From contig NC_091147.1 of the NCBI RefSeq assembly GCF_041381155.1, positions 14,594,318-14,658,317 on the forward strand: a DNA stretch of 64,000 nucleotides, given 5' to 3'. This document shows positions 48,101 to 53,342 of this stretch, piece after piece. The notes beneath the pieces were generated by a model. It was not told where the DNA came from and did not search any database. It saw nothing but the letters and a program-made list of their open reading frames with translations. Each line of letters begins with the position of its first letter. Within the stretch, counting starts at the first letter, position 1. The stretch comes from Argopecten irradians. Its lineage: Eukaryota; Mollusca; Bivalvia; Pectinida; Pectinidae. A program made the translations under genes and the position numbers.

Positions 48101-50098
48101 CGACCTTGAATGAAGGTAAAGGTCGTTCATTTGAAAAAAGTTAGTAGCCCTTCATCGCAGCATACTACATGTCCAATATGAGTATGCTGGGCATTTTGGT
48201 TCTTGAGAAAAAGTTGTTTAAGCCTATTTGACCCCTGTGACCTTCAATTAAGACCAAGGTCATTCATTTGAACAAACTTGATAGCCCTTCATCCAGGCAT
48301 GTCACAAGCCCAATTTCAGGTCTCTCAACTGGGTAGGCGTCTCAGTTATTCACAATACGTTGCTTATAGGATTTTTAGCCTATTTGACCCCTGTGACCTT
48401 AAATAAAGATCAAGGTCATTTATTTGAACAAACTTGGTAGCCCTTCATCCAAGCATATTACATGCCGAATATCAGTACCCTGGGCCTTCTGGTTCTCGAG
48501 AAGAAGTTGTTTAAAGATTTTAGCCTTTTTGACCTCTGTGACCTTGAATGAAGATCAAGGCCATTCATTTGAACAAACTTGAAATCCCTTCATCCAAGCA
48601 TGTTACTGGCCCTATATCAGGTCTCTAGGCCTCCTAGTTATTCACAAGAAGTTGTTTAAAGGATTTTTAGCCGATTTGACCCCTGTGACCTTAAATGAAG
48701 GTCAAGGTCATTCACTTGACAAACTTGGTAGCCCTTCATCCCAGCATGCTACAGGCCAAATATTAGTACCCTGGGCCTTTTGGTTATTGAGAAGTCGTTT
48801 GAATTAAAAGTTTACGCACGGCGCACGACGACGGCCAGTGCATGATGACAATAGGTCATGCTGACCCTTAGAGTCAGGATGACCTAAAAATTTGTGTGCT
48901 ATTTTTACATGCGAAAAATCAAATTAATGTTAATTCAAAATCTGCTCCTTTGTGAAAGAGAGAAACATGATTAAAATATTTACTAATAACTTGCTATCAT
49001 TTAAAATAAGTCTTGTCACAGTTGAAAAAGTTTCTAATTTCATTCATATATATACCTCATGCATTTCTGCCAGTTTTCCAGTATAGAAAAGAAGTCGTTC
49101 TGTCAAAGTTGTTTTCCCCGAGTCAATGTGAGCAGAGATTCCGATATTTCTGATTTTGGTTACATCCTCCATAACATCCTAAAATTAAAAGAATGAATTA
49201 ATGTTTTAGTTTGGCAAAATAAATATAACAATACATGTATGTATAAGGAAGAATTTTGATCATGATACAAACTTAATTACCATTATCAACCCAATAAGTG
49301 CTTAAATCCCTCCCCATTTTTCAGACTGAAATTCCACTTACTTTGAATTAAATGCAGACTGAAAACTTTGTTGGTTTTTTTTTTTTATAAATTTCTTTTT
49401 CAAATTTTTTTACGGCTCTAATTTTATGAAAGACAAGTCCAAATTTGTTTCTAGTAAGTGCAATAACCTGAGTTGCTTCAATTTTTTAAGCGCCCTGGGC
49501 ACTTATTGGGTCGAATACGATCACACGGGGATGTCTTGTATCAAAAGTTTGAGATTTTACCGTTGCAAACAATCACATGCATTATATATTACAATGAGTA
49601 TTGAGTATGTGTCTTAACAGATTCAGATAGTCTTTCTCTCTCACTCTATGATAATTTTTTTATGAATATTCTTTCATGTAGTGATACTTTTACATGGGTC
49701 TGCTACATATGCTACTTACTCCAAATGTTCTTCCTCCAGCATAGCAAGCCACTTGCATGTAGTTGCCCTACAACAAAAAAGTTTTATTTATTTTTTAAAA
49801 GTATATAATAAAACAAAATAATGAAAAAATATTTGTTTCAATTGTCTTTCAGGGATGTTCAAAAACTATCTATAAATTCTAAATGCAATCTGATTATATC
49901 ATTTAACTTAAATGCATCTAACTGGATATCATATTTAGTACTTAAGTACACAGAGTGTACATACATGTACCTATACACATACCTATATAGTAAACCAAAA
50001 ATTTTTCAAATTTTATTTTTTTAAATGGAAACATAAAATAAAATTGTTATTTTGTATAGTGGCAACATTTATTAGCTTACCACTAAGACGCTCATCAT
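29938..50098 (-). CDS. GFM1: GFM1, mitochondrial elongation factor G1 (whole spliced gene)
   Basis: Mitochondrial EF-G1 is the GTPase that moves tRNAs and mRNA through the mitochondrial ribosome after each peptide bond. Joined exons give about 680 readable residues (about 730 if the missing exon is allowed for; human GFM1 is 751). The order is G1 AHIDSGKT, G2 RGITI, G3 DTPGH, G4 NKLD, G5 SALKNKGV, domain [10 protein letters not shown] and [12 protein letters not shown], domain [14 protein letters not shown] and [10 protein letters not shown], domain IV GKPRVAF and [14 protein letters not shown], and C-terminal [24 protein letters not shown]. All located exons join in phase except one gap: the exon starting domain V is absent between 30123 and 30737. 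One 74-nt exon is present twice (41184 and 42734). The N-terminus and mitochondrial targeting signal are uncertain. Confidence 0.95.
30124..30736 (-). other. GFM1 intron where the domain V exon is missing
   Basis: This 613-bp AT-rich stretch separates the exons for [12 protein letters not shown] and [10 protein letters not shown]. In EF-G about 54 residues (starting near the EPIM motif and including the GxVxGxxNxRxG region) belong between them, needing an exon of about 160 nt with length 2 modulo 3. I read both strands and found no such exon. Confidence 0.75.
30737..30805 (-). CDS. GFM1: GFM1 exon (end of domain IV)
   Basis: Bounded by CCACAG and a GTGAGT donor. Completes a Gly codon, then encodes [20 protein letters not shown] and KT, leaving one base. 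It matches the DGxxHxVDSNExxFxxAGxxA motif at the domain IV/V junction. Confidence 0.92.
31263..31338 (-). CDS. GFM1: GFM1 exon (domain IV)
   Basis: Bounded by TATTTACAG and a GTTAGT donor. Encodes [20 protein letters not shown] then IRLTDG, the EF-G domain IV stretch GFxxAxxxGxLxGxxxxGxxxxLxDG. It joins in phase with the exon at 30737. Confidence 0.93.
31628..32503. mobile_element. Pearl-like (Helitron-like) element with 155-160 bp tandem units
   Basis: Starts near CAAGAGATCCCAGCCGGATC. It contains about four imperfect units, each marked by CAAGATGGCGGCCTGTCGGC (about 31811, 31966, 32126, 32281). It ends with GACGGATGAGGGACCACGGAC and a hairpin TAGCCAACCATC/GATGGTGGGCTA. A central tandem array plus a 3' hairpin is the layout of bivalve pearl repeats, which are regarded as non-autonomous Helitron-like elements. 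It lies in a GFM1 intron. Confidence 0.65.
32537..32629 (-). CDS. GFM1: GFM1 exon (domain IV)
   Basis: Bounded by TTTTTAG and a GTAAGT donor. Encodes 31 whole codons: [20 protein letters not shown] then [11 protein letters not shown]. The FxDExxGxxIPxxFxxAxEK pattern is conserved in EF-G domain IV. Confidence 0.93.
33271..33340 (-). CDS. GFM1: GFM1 exon (domain IV, HKKQSGG)
   Basis: Bounded by TTCTTCAG and a GTGGGT donor. Encodes [20 protein letters not shown] then SVE. HKKQSGGxGxYxKV is the most conserved part of EF-G domain IV, the domain that reaches into the ribosomal A site. Confidence 0.95.
33455..33698. mobile_element. Short pearl-like element with 3' hairpin
   Basis: Two related units carry CAACACTTTGTCGGGACxATG. 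The end is the hairpin TAGGTCATCCTGACC ... ATGACCTA (33665-33697). The same terminal hairpin ends the element at 47.7-48.9 kb, so both use the same kind of 3' end. It lies in a GFM1 intron. Confidence 0.55.
33936..34298. repeat. Intronic repeat, copy A of an inverted pair
   Basis: Reads GTGAAGTATATGACTGTATA, then GTGACCATTATGACG, GATCACCGTCAAAATGGCTG and CTTAAACAATGTTATATG. The reverse complement of 35468-35808 reads the same with moderate divergence. The distal part (34147-34298) is itself a foldback around CTATATAGA. The two copies face each other around two GFM1 exons. Confidence 0.8.
34451..34533 (-). CDS. GFM1: GFM1 exon (start of domain IV)
   Basis: Bounded by CTTTCAG and a GTAAGT donor. 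Encodes [20 protein letters not shown] then ETITNKV, with two bases of the next codon. GKPxVAFxETI opens EF-G domain IV. Confidence 0.95.
34993..35187 (-). CDS. GFM1: GFM1 exon (domain III)
   Basis: Bounded by TTTTCCAG and a GTATAT donor. Encodes 65 codons from [16 protein letters not shown] through [15 protein letters not shown] to [12 protein letters not shown]. PDPVISxxxKP, RFxxEDPTFxV and SGMGELHL define EF-G domain III. The donor is non-consensus at position 5 but the reading frame fits. Confidence 0.95.
35195..35346. repeat. 27-bp minisatellite next to a GFM1 3' splice site
   Basis: About five to six copies of CTTCTTCAGGAAATCAGTTACAATACA, starting a few bases from the AG of the exon at 34993-35187. 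On the sense strand each unit carries TGTAACTGATTTCC, which is almost the sequence found just before the true acceptor (TGTAACTGATTTCTTTTCC). So the branch-point/pyrimidine region has been repeated. Confidence 0.9.
35468..35808. repeat. Intronic repeat, copy B of an inverted pair
   Basis: The reverse complement of this segment matches copy A at 33936-34298 (shared blocks GTGACCATTATGA, GATCACC, CAAAATGGCTG, CATCTTGTGGAT, CGTTGATAAACG, CTTAAACAATGTT). An internal duplication of TTTATATATGCCAGAGCTTT lies at about 35510-35580. Confidence 0.8.
35831..35932 (-). CDS. GFM1: GFM1 exon (domain II)
   Basis: Bounded by TTTTGTAG and a GTAAGT donor. Encodes 34 codons: [20 protein letters not shown], then [14 protein letters not shown]. 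[18 protein letters not shown] is a strongly conserved EF-G1 domain II motif. Confidence 0.95.
35927..36018. repeat. Triplicated 3' splice-site segment in GFM1
   Basis: The plus-strand string CAGATCCTAC, which is the sense acceptor GTAG|GATCTG, occurs at 35927 (the true site), 35965 and 35992. The last two are in perfect 27-bp units CAGATCCTACAAATTAAATG plus TTATTGA. Sense-strand use of the extra acceptors would put a TAA in frame soon after the added segment. Confidence 0.85.
36222..36543. mobile_element. 322-bp TIR element (MITE)
   Basis: Begins CAGGGCTTTTTCTACA and ends GCTGAAAAAAGCCCTG, giving inverted termini of about 11-12 bp. The direct repeat AAATG flanks both sides (36217-36221 and 36544-36548). 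The interior has GGGAATGGGGCC and TTTGGGAAAA-type stretches on both sides of the centre and no gene. The CAGGG terminus recalls hAT elements, but hAT duplications are usually 8 bp, so the superfamily is left open. Confidence 0.7.
36850..36987 (-). CDS. GFM1: GFM1 exon (domain II)
   Basis: Bounded by TTACTATAG and a GTACAA donor. Encodes 46 codons: [20 protein letters not shown], then [20 protein letters not shown] and NADELE. [32 protein letters not shown] is typical EF-G1 domain II. Confidence 0.95.
37294..37369 (-). CDS. GFM1: GFM1 exon (start of domain II)
   Basis: Bounded by GATTCAG and a GTTTGT donor. Encodes [20 protein letters not shown] then AFKLE, matching the NPFxGLAFKLE motif that starts the EF-G beta-barrel domain. 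Confidence 0.93.
38103..38263 (-). CDS. GFM1: GFM1 exon (end of G domain, G5)
   Basis: Bounded by GTTACAG and a GTAAGG donor. Encodes [20 protein letters not shown], then [20 protein letters not shown] and [13 protein letters not shown]. The [16 protein letters not shown] stretch includes the G5 guanine-binding motif. Confidence 0.95.
38393..38525. repeat. 48-bp tandem repeat, three copies
   Basis: Three adjacent copies of AATATGAAAATTAGTGTCAA then AACATGACATTTTTTAGATTTATA, with few differences, in a GFM1 intron. No further function is suggested. Confidence 0.85.
38736..38812 (-). CDS. GFM1: GFM1 exon (G domain, G' insert)
   Basis: Bounded by CTTTACAG and a GTCAGT donor. Completes a Glu codon, then encodes [20 protein letters not shown] and DEEIH. 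It corresponds to the ExxAxxDExLxxxFLEExxP segment of EF-G1. Confidence 0.92.
38972..39145. mobile_element. Perfect 72-bp foldback element
   Basis: The arm at 38972-39043 (AAAATAAAAGTCAACGACTT ... AGTAGAAATGTTT) is repeated as an exact inverse at 39074-39145, around a 30-bp loop. TA-repeat tracts flank both sides. Lack of divergence between the arms means either a recent insertion or ongoing arm correction. It sits in a GFM1 intron, so the pre-mRNA would form a strong hairpin. Confidence 0.9.
39250..39470. repeat. Dispersed repeat fragment
   Basis: The stretch GTCCTATTAACAGCCAGGGT ... GGAGTACCCGGAGAAAAACC ... AGAGGTAGAGGACTTGTGAT has the look of a dispersed mollusc repeat. Pieces with the same GGAGTACC(C)GGAGAAAAACCACC core lie at 52.59-52.64 kb. 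Element ends are not defined. Confidence 0.4.
39905..41183. repeat. 53-bp minisatellite carrying a GFM1 5' splice site, array 1
   Basis: About 24 units of CTGTCTAGTAACCTTACAAC, TCCAAACTTCCCTCAGACCT, TACCTATAGGCTC (53 bp). On the sense (minus) strand each unit reads TAGACAGGAGCCTATAG|GTAAGGTCTGAG, i.e. the last bases of the neighbouring GFM1 exon (ACAGGAGCTTATAG) plus its donor GTAAGG. The array directly abuts the true exon at 41184. The first units lack the CTCCTGT part. Confidence 0.95.
41184..41257 (-). CDS. GFM1: GFM1 exon 6, downstream copy
   Basis: Bounded by TTTTTCAG and GTAAGG. Encodes [20 protein letters not shown] then QELI, 74 nt, matching the EF-G1 G-domain region that ends RQELIE. 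It joins in phase with the exons at 44240 and 38736. A second copy lies at 42734-42807 with one synonymous difference. Using both copies in one mRNA would shift the frame (148 nt), so only one can be included. Confidence 0.9.
41258..42414. other. GFM1 intron between the two exon 6 copies
   Basis: 41258-41814 is the flank that was duplicated along with the exon (again at 42808-43355). 41815-42414 is not duplicated; it has no recognised gene and includes CG-containing stretches such as GGACGAAATTCGGGTTCTCG, so it may be an insertion. Confidence 0.6.
42415..42733. repeat. 53-bp minisatellite, array 2
   Basis: About six units almost identical to those of array 1, directly abutting the second copy of exon 6 at 42734. 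It again carries the sense-strand CCTATAG|GTAAGG donor in each unit. Uniform units suggest recent expansion or gene conversion with array 1. Confidence 0.95.
42734..42807 (-). CDS. GFM1: GFM1 exon 6, upstream copy
   Basis: Identical to the exon at 41184-41257 except one base (GAGACTAGACAG against GAGACAAGACAG), which leaves Thr unchanged. Both splice sites are intact. On the transcript this copy comes first. Confidence 0.9.
42808..43355. repeat. Duplicated flank of GFM1 exon 6
   Basis: Matches 41258-41814 with scattered substitutions and small indels (for example the loss of AAAA before ATGCTGTGACTTC). Both copies stop at CAACAGGTGTAC, after which the sequences differ. Together with the exon and array this is a segmental duplication of about 0.6-0.9 kb. 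Confidence 0.95.
43356..44239. other. GFM1 intron sequence, nothing recognised
   Basis: Single-copy intron DNA between exons 5 and 6. It shows no open frame or repeat worth listing. Confidence 0.5.
44240..44356 (-). CDS. GFM1: GFM1 exon 5 (G domain)
   Basis: Bounded by ATTTTACAG and a GTGAGT donor. Encodes [20 protein letters not shown], then [18 protein letters not shown]. SKLxHNAAxxxxPxGLExxxxGIxDxIxxxAxYFDG is the EF-G1 stretch following the G4 motif. Confidence 0.95.
44559..45143. mobile_element. MULE-like MITE, 585 bp, with 9-bp target duplication
   Basis: Long terminal inverted repeats start TAGCCCGAGATACTCTGGCC and end with the inverse. They run at least 145 bp (44559-44706 against 44999-45143) and continue with an indel towards the centre. 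The 9-bp direct repeat ATCTATAGT flanks the element (44550-44558, 45144-45152). Long TIRs with a 9-bp duplication are typical of Mutator-like elements. No transposase is encoded; the open frames inside are short and unsupported. It lies in a GFM1 intron. Confidence 0.85.
45478..45815 (-). CDS. GFM1: GFM1 exon 4 (G domain, G2-G4)
   Basis: Bounded by CACATTCAG and a GTTAGG donor. Encodes 112 codons plus two bases: [68 protein letters not shown], and [15 protein letters not shown]. It contains G2 (RGITI), G3 (DTPGH) and G4 (NKLD), the GTP-binding core of the translocase. Confidence 0.97.
45912..47645. repeat. 24-bp minisatellite in a GFM1 intron
   Basis: About 70 units of GCCTTCAGTTACCTACAGTA plus TATG, with frequent variants (ACCTTCAGTTACTTACAG, AACAATATATGGCATTCA) and higher-order groups of four to six units repeated several times. 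Sense-strand units contain CTGTAGGTAACTGAAGG, which looks like a 5' splice site (AG|GTAAC). Eight-residue periodic open frames on the plus strand (YLQYMAFS) are by-products. Confidence 0.95.
47726..48895. mobile_element. Pearl-like (Helitron-like) element with about 145-bp tandem units
   Basis: Starts AACAAGAGGCCCATGGGCCT. It contains about seven degenerate units, each with TGACCTTGAATGAAGGTCAA, GGTCATTCATTTGAACAAAC and TTGGTAGCCCTTCATC. It ends with GGCGCACGACGACGG and the hairpin TAGGTCATGCTGACC ... GGATGACCTA. Tandem core plus terminal hairpin fits the bivalve pearl type. It lies in the intron between GFM1 exons 3 and 4. Confidence 0.7.
49056..49178 (-). CDS. GFM1: GFM1 exon 3 (G1/P-loop)
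   Basis: Bounded by AATTTTAG and a GTATAT donor. Encodes 41 codons: [35 protein letters not shown] and [15 protein letters not shown] is the P-loop. It joins in phase to VKGKD in the next exon. Confidence 0.96.
49281..49518. mobile_element. MITE with AATAAGTGC / GCACTTATT termini
   Basis: Begins CATTATCAACCCAATAAGTG and ends GGGCACTTATTGGGTCGAATACG, so the termini are inverse. The same family, with ACCCAATAAGCGC and GTGCTTATTTGGTCGAATA ends, lies at 56847-57023. A T-rich interior and no gene. The open frame at 49426-49617 runs through it and is not coding. Confidence 0.6.
49720..49767 (-). CDS. GFM1: GFM1 exon 2 (N-terminal leader)
   Basis: Bounded by TTGTTGTAG and a GTAAGT donor. Encodes 16 codons, [16 protein letters not shown], joining in phase to [13 protein letters not shown]. 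This part is outside the conserved core, so it rests on splice signals, phase and position. Confidence 0.65.
50081..50098 (-). CDS. GFM1: Candidate GFM1 first coding exon
   Basis: ATGATGAGCGTCTTAGTG followed by GTAAGC gives MMSVLV and joins in phase 0 to exon 2. An in-frame TGA lies just upstream, so ATG at 50098 is the first possible start in this exon. The resulting leader of about 22 residues before the conserved core is short and poor in Arg for a mitochondrial presequence, so the true start could lie in another upstream exon. Confidence 0.4.
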
Positions 50099-50134
50099 CA
50101 CCGTATGAACAGTTCATATAAAATTAACAAGTGG

Positions 50135-51370
50135 CTTAGAGGGCCTGTATCGCTCACTCTTTTTTGTTGTTGTTTTTCTTTCTTTAGTAATTCTGTTATT
50201 TAGTAATTAGTGACTAAAAAATCACAGACAAATTGACCCCAAAATTTGTTTAATTTTGAATCCCAACCATATAATGATGCTATAAGATACAATACGAATA
50301 TGCTATCTGATACATAGTTTCAGAGAGGAAGTAATTTATATGAAAATAGTAGCCTAATTAACATTTTTCGCCCCACGCCTAAGGCCCCAAGGTGTCAGCC
50401 ATATCAGTTTTACAATTTGAAATCCCCATTTTATAAAGATGCTACCATTGCATTATGAGTGCTATCCCATGCTCAGTTGCAGAGAAGTTCTTAATATGGT
50501 AACAGCCAAATTGATCTCTTTTGACCCTACCCCTTTGCCCATGGGGAGTTACATTGTAGCCCCATCATTTGTACAATTTTGATTTTCAATCCTATATGAT
50601 GCTACCATTACATTATGAGTGCTATCCCATGACCAGTTTCTGAGAAGAAGTTGTTTAAATGGAAAAAGCCAAATTCACCCCTTCTGACCCCGCCCCTCAG
50701 GCCCCCAGAGGTAAGCCTACCATTTGTACAATTTTGAATCCCTGCCCTATACAGATGCTACCATTGCATTTTGAGTGCTATCCCATGCTCAGTCGCAGAG
50801 AAAAAATCTTTTATATGGAAAAAGCAAAATTGACCCTTTTTGACCCCACCCCTCAGGCCCCCGAAGGGTCAGCCCCATCATTTGTACAATTTTGAATCCC
50901 CACCTTATAGGGATGCTACCATTGCATTATGGGTGCTATGCCATGCTCAGTTTCAGAGAAAAAGTCATTTATAAGGAAATAGCTAAATTGACCCCTTGTG
51001 ACCCTGCCCCTTAGGCCCCTGGGGGTCAGTCCCATCATTTGTACAATTTTGAATCCCCACCCTATAAGGATGCTACCATTGGCTACCATTGCATATGATT
51101 GCTACGATACCATGCTTAGTTTCAGAGAAGTCGTTTACATGGTAATGGCCAAATTGACCCCTTTTGGCCCCACCCCTCAATCCCCTGGCGGGGTCAACCC
51201 CATCACTTGTATAATTTTCAGTCAGTAACCCATGCCACCAGTAAAATTTTGTTGAATTCTGACCAGCAGCTATGGAGAAGAAGTCTATTGTTGACAGACG
51301 GACGGACGCCGGATGCCATGGTATGGCATAAGCTCACCTTTAATGGTCCTTTGGACCAGATGAGCTAATA
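50135..51370. mobile_element. Pearl-like (Helitron-like) element with about 158-bp tandem units
   Basis: Starts near GGCTTAGAGGGCCTGTATCG. It has about six units, each with CATTATGAGTGCTATCCCAT, GCTCAGTT(G/T)CAGAGAAGAAG, AAATTGACCCCTTTTGACCC and CATTTGTACAATTTTGAATC. It ends ACAGACGGACGGACGCCGGA and the hairpin AGCTCACC ... GGTCC/GGACC ... TGAGCT. It is just upstream of the presumed GFM1 start. A degenerate two-unit fragment lies at 58720-58990. Confidence 0.7.
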
Positions 51371-52113
51371 AAATGCCAAATTATCATAATGTGGGTCCGG
51401 TCCATATACAAGTAAATTATGTTTCCTGATGTCATCCTAAATTATGTGCATTATATAGTGAATATACTTTGTTTAACACGATAGCAAAATATACTCAAAA
51501 ATGTAAGACTGATTCATCTAACGTCTGTTTGCAATATGCCCGTGTGCACTGCATAATGTGTTAATTGTTTCAAGAAACCACATGCCTGTCTAGAGCTACG
51601 TGACTTCGTATCTGTCACTTCATTGAAGAGTGAATCGTTGCAAAGGGTATATGGGAATAAGATATTTTAATATTGTTATTTGAACTGTGATATTAGACTA
51701 TATCCGATTTTCATCAAAATATCAGCTGTTTACGTAAGCCGGTTCCTGAAAGTGATCTCAACTGCATTTGAGGCTCAAGTGTTTTTTATGTTTTCAACCT
51801 GTTGATGAGTTCTCACCTTGGGCAGCCTGGAGCACCCGATCCTGTGTAAACTTGAGCATGTTTTGGAAATCGATAATAACTTCATTTTCATTCAATGTTG
51901 TGATATTATTGTCCTGTTTCAGATGACATTGACTCCGTTTACATCTCCACACGTGCACCGGAAGTAATCGCATTCTACTACATTGTGAGCATGCGCATAT
52001 TGATGGTAAAAAAATATATTTTTCCTAGATCTAGGCCTACCATCCTGTTGAAGGTTTGATCATTTGTTGCGTGTCATCACATAAATTTTCAAACTTTTAT
52101 CAATGACCTTCCA
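51371..52113. other. Intergenic, possible GFM1 promoter side
   Basis: No gene recognised. If GFM1 starts near 50.1 kb its promoter would have to lie in or beyond the pearl-like element, so this stretch could contain GFM1 upstream sequence or a missed first exon. Confidence 0.35.
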
Positions 52114-52335
52114 TCAGTAATTAATGCGATACGAAAGAGTGCTAATATCTTCCCTGTACCGAGATACATTTGACCCTTGACCTCGCTCGACTAGTTTCTT
52201 GACTTTACATAGCTGAGAATGTACCATTTCGAGAGTTTCCGAGTATTGAGATTCCGACATCTTGTTCGCCAAAAGTGTCAACACAGCTGACTGAACCGAA
52301 TGACAAATGGATAAAGCGACTAAAAGCCAAGACAT
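52114..52335 (-). CDS. Small uncharacterised ORF with N-terminal hydrophobic stretch
   Basis: Encodes 73 residues from an ATG. Residues 2-24 (SWLLVALSICHSVQSAVLTL) are hydrophobic like a signal peptide or membrane anchor, followed by a polar, possibly helical part (SETLEMVHSQLCKVKKLVER). Composition is more protein-like than in neighbouring frames. No family is recognised and there is no clear splice partner. It may be a small gene, an exon of an unseen minus-strand gene, or chance. Confidence 0.25.
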   Translation of the reverse strand: MSWLLVALSICHSVQSAVLTLLANKMSESQYSETLEMVHSQLCKVKKLVERGQGSNVSRYREDISTLSYRINY

Positions 52336-53327
52336 GTCATGCGTTTCGGTGATAGTAGTCAGATAACGGAATGGTCAGAGATTGAGAGAGATCTCAAATA
52401 ATTGTCGCAGCTCGACCCAAGAAGGTAGAATACATTTCATTACCTTACACCATATGCATACATAACGGATCCGGGAGCACCAAATCTCTCTCAATCAATT
52501 CTAGTTGTTGTCAATTTGATTGAATTTTACTTAACGTCCAAATTAACTGCCAGTGTGTTTTAATAAATGTATGTGTATAATTTAGGAGGTGTAGGAAAAC
52601 CGGAGTACCAGGAGAAAAGCCACCAACCTACATGTAATATTGAAGGCAATATGTAAGTAGGCCTACTTGTAACGGGCTACAATGCATGACAACTGTCGTC
52701 CCATATCGGGTTATGGTATTCGCACTTGTGACACTGAATGACATGAAGTTATAAGTCTTTTGATCTTGGTGACCGTCTGCTGTGCATGGAGCCGCAGTAA
52801 AAAGAATAGTCATGATCTACTTGTAGCTGCCTACTGGCCATGACAAACATCTGTCACAAGTCTTCCGTCTCTTATTCTGAGCTACATCATCGCAGCTACG
52901 GGCGGCAATATTGATAATCAACTGATTTTGATGTACATGTGTAAAAACAATATTACCACAAGCCCTTCACCTCTGCTAGTTTAAATCCCGTGTGGAGCAG
53001 TTGCCATGCACTGGCAGTTTGCAAGTGTATTTTCTCCCGTTAATCCAGCTTTCATCCGCCAACAAACTATGCCTTAAATGACTCTATAGCTGTTAATTGG
53101 ATGTTAAACTATAATAAAACCAAATCGCTGTGCACTTAAACAACTTCTTCTGACTAGCCATGCAAAAGGTCAAGGACACTGATATTGGACCTGTAGTATG
53201 CTGAGATGAAGGGTAACCAAGTTATCTTAAACTTCATTCAAAGTCACTGTTAAGGTTAAAATTAGCTAGCATCTTTAAAAGACTTTTTGCCAATTAACTA
53301 TTATATTTTGTTTGTTCTTTTTTTCAG
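52336..53327. other. Region upstream of the ankyrin/SOCS gene, with repeat fragments
   Basis: Contains repeat pieces. 52590-52640 shares the GGAGTACC(A)GGAGAAAAGCCACC core with 39.3 kb. 53130-53260 is a reversed fragment of the 47.7 kb pearl family (AAGGTCAAGGACACTGATAT, GATGAAGGGTAACCAAG). It ends in a pyrimidine tract and AG at 53326-53327, a 3' splice site for the exon that follows, so a non-coding 5' exon should exist upstream. Confidence 0.5.
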
Positions 53328-53342
53328 ACAGGAATAAGGACA

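Noticed and set aside
49426..49617. Plus-strand open frame in a GFM1 intron
   Set aside because: It crosses the end of a MITE and has no supporting feature.
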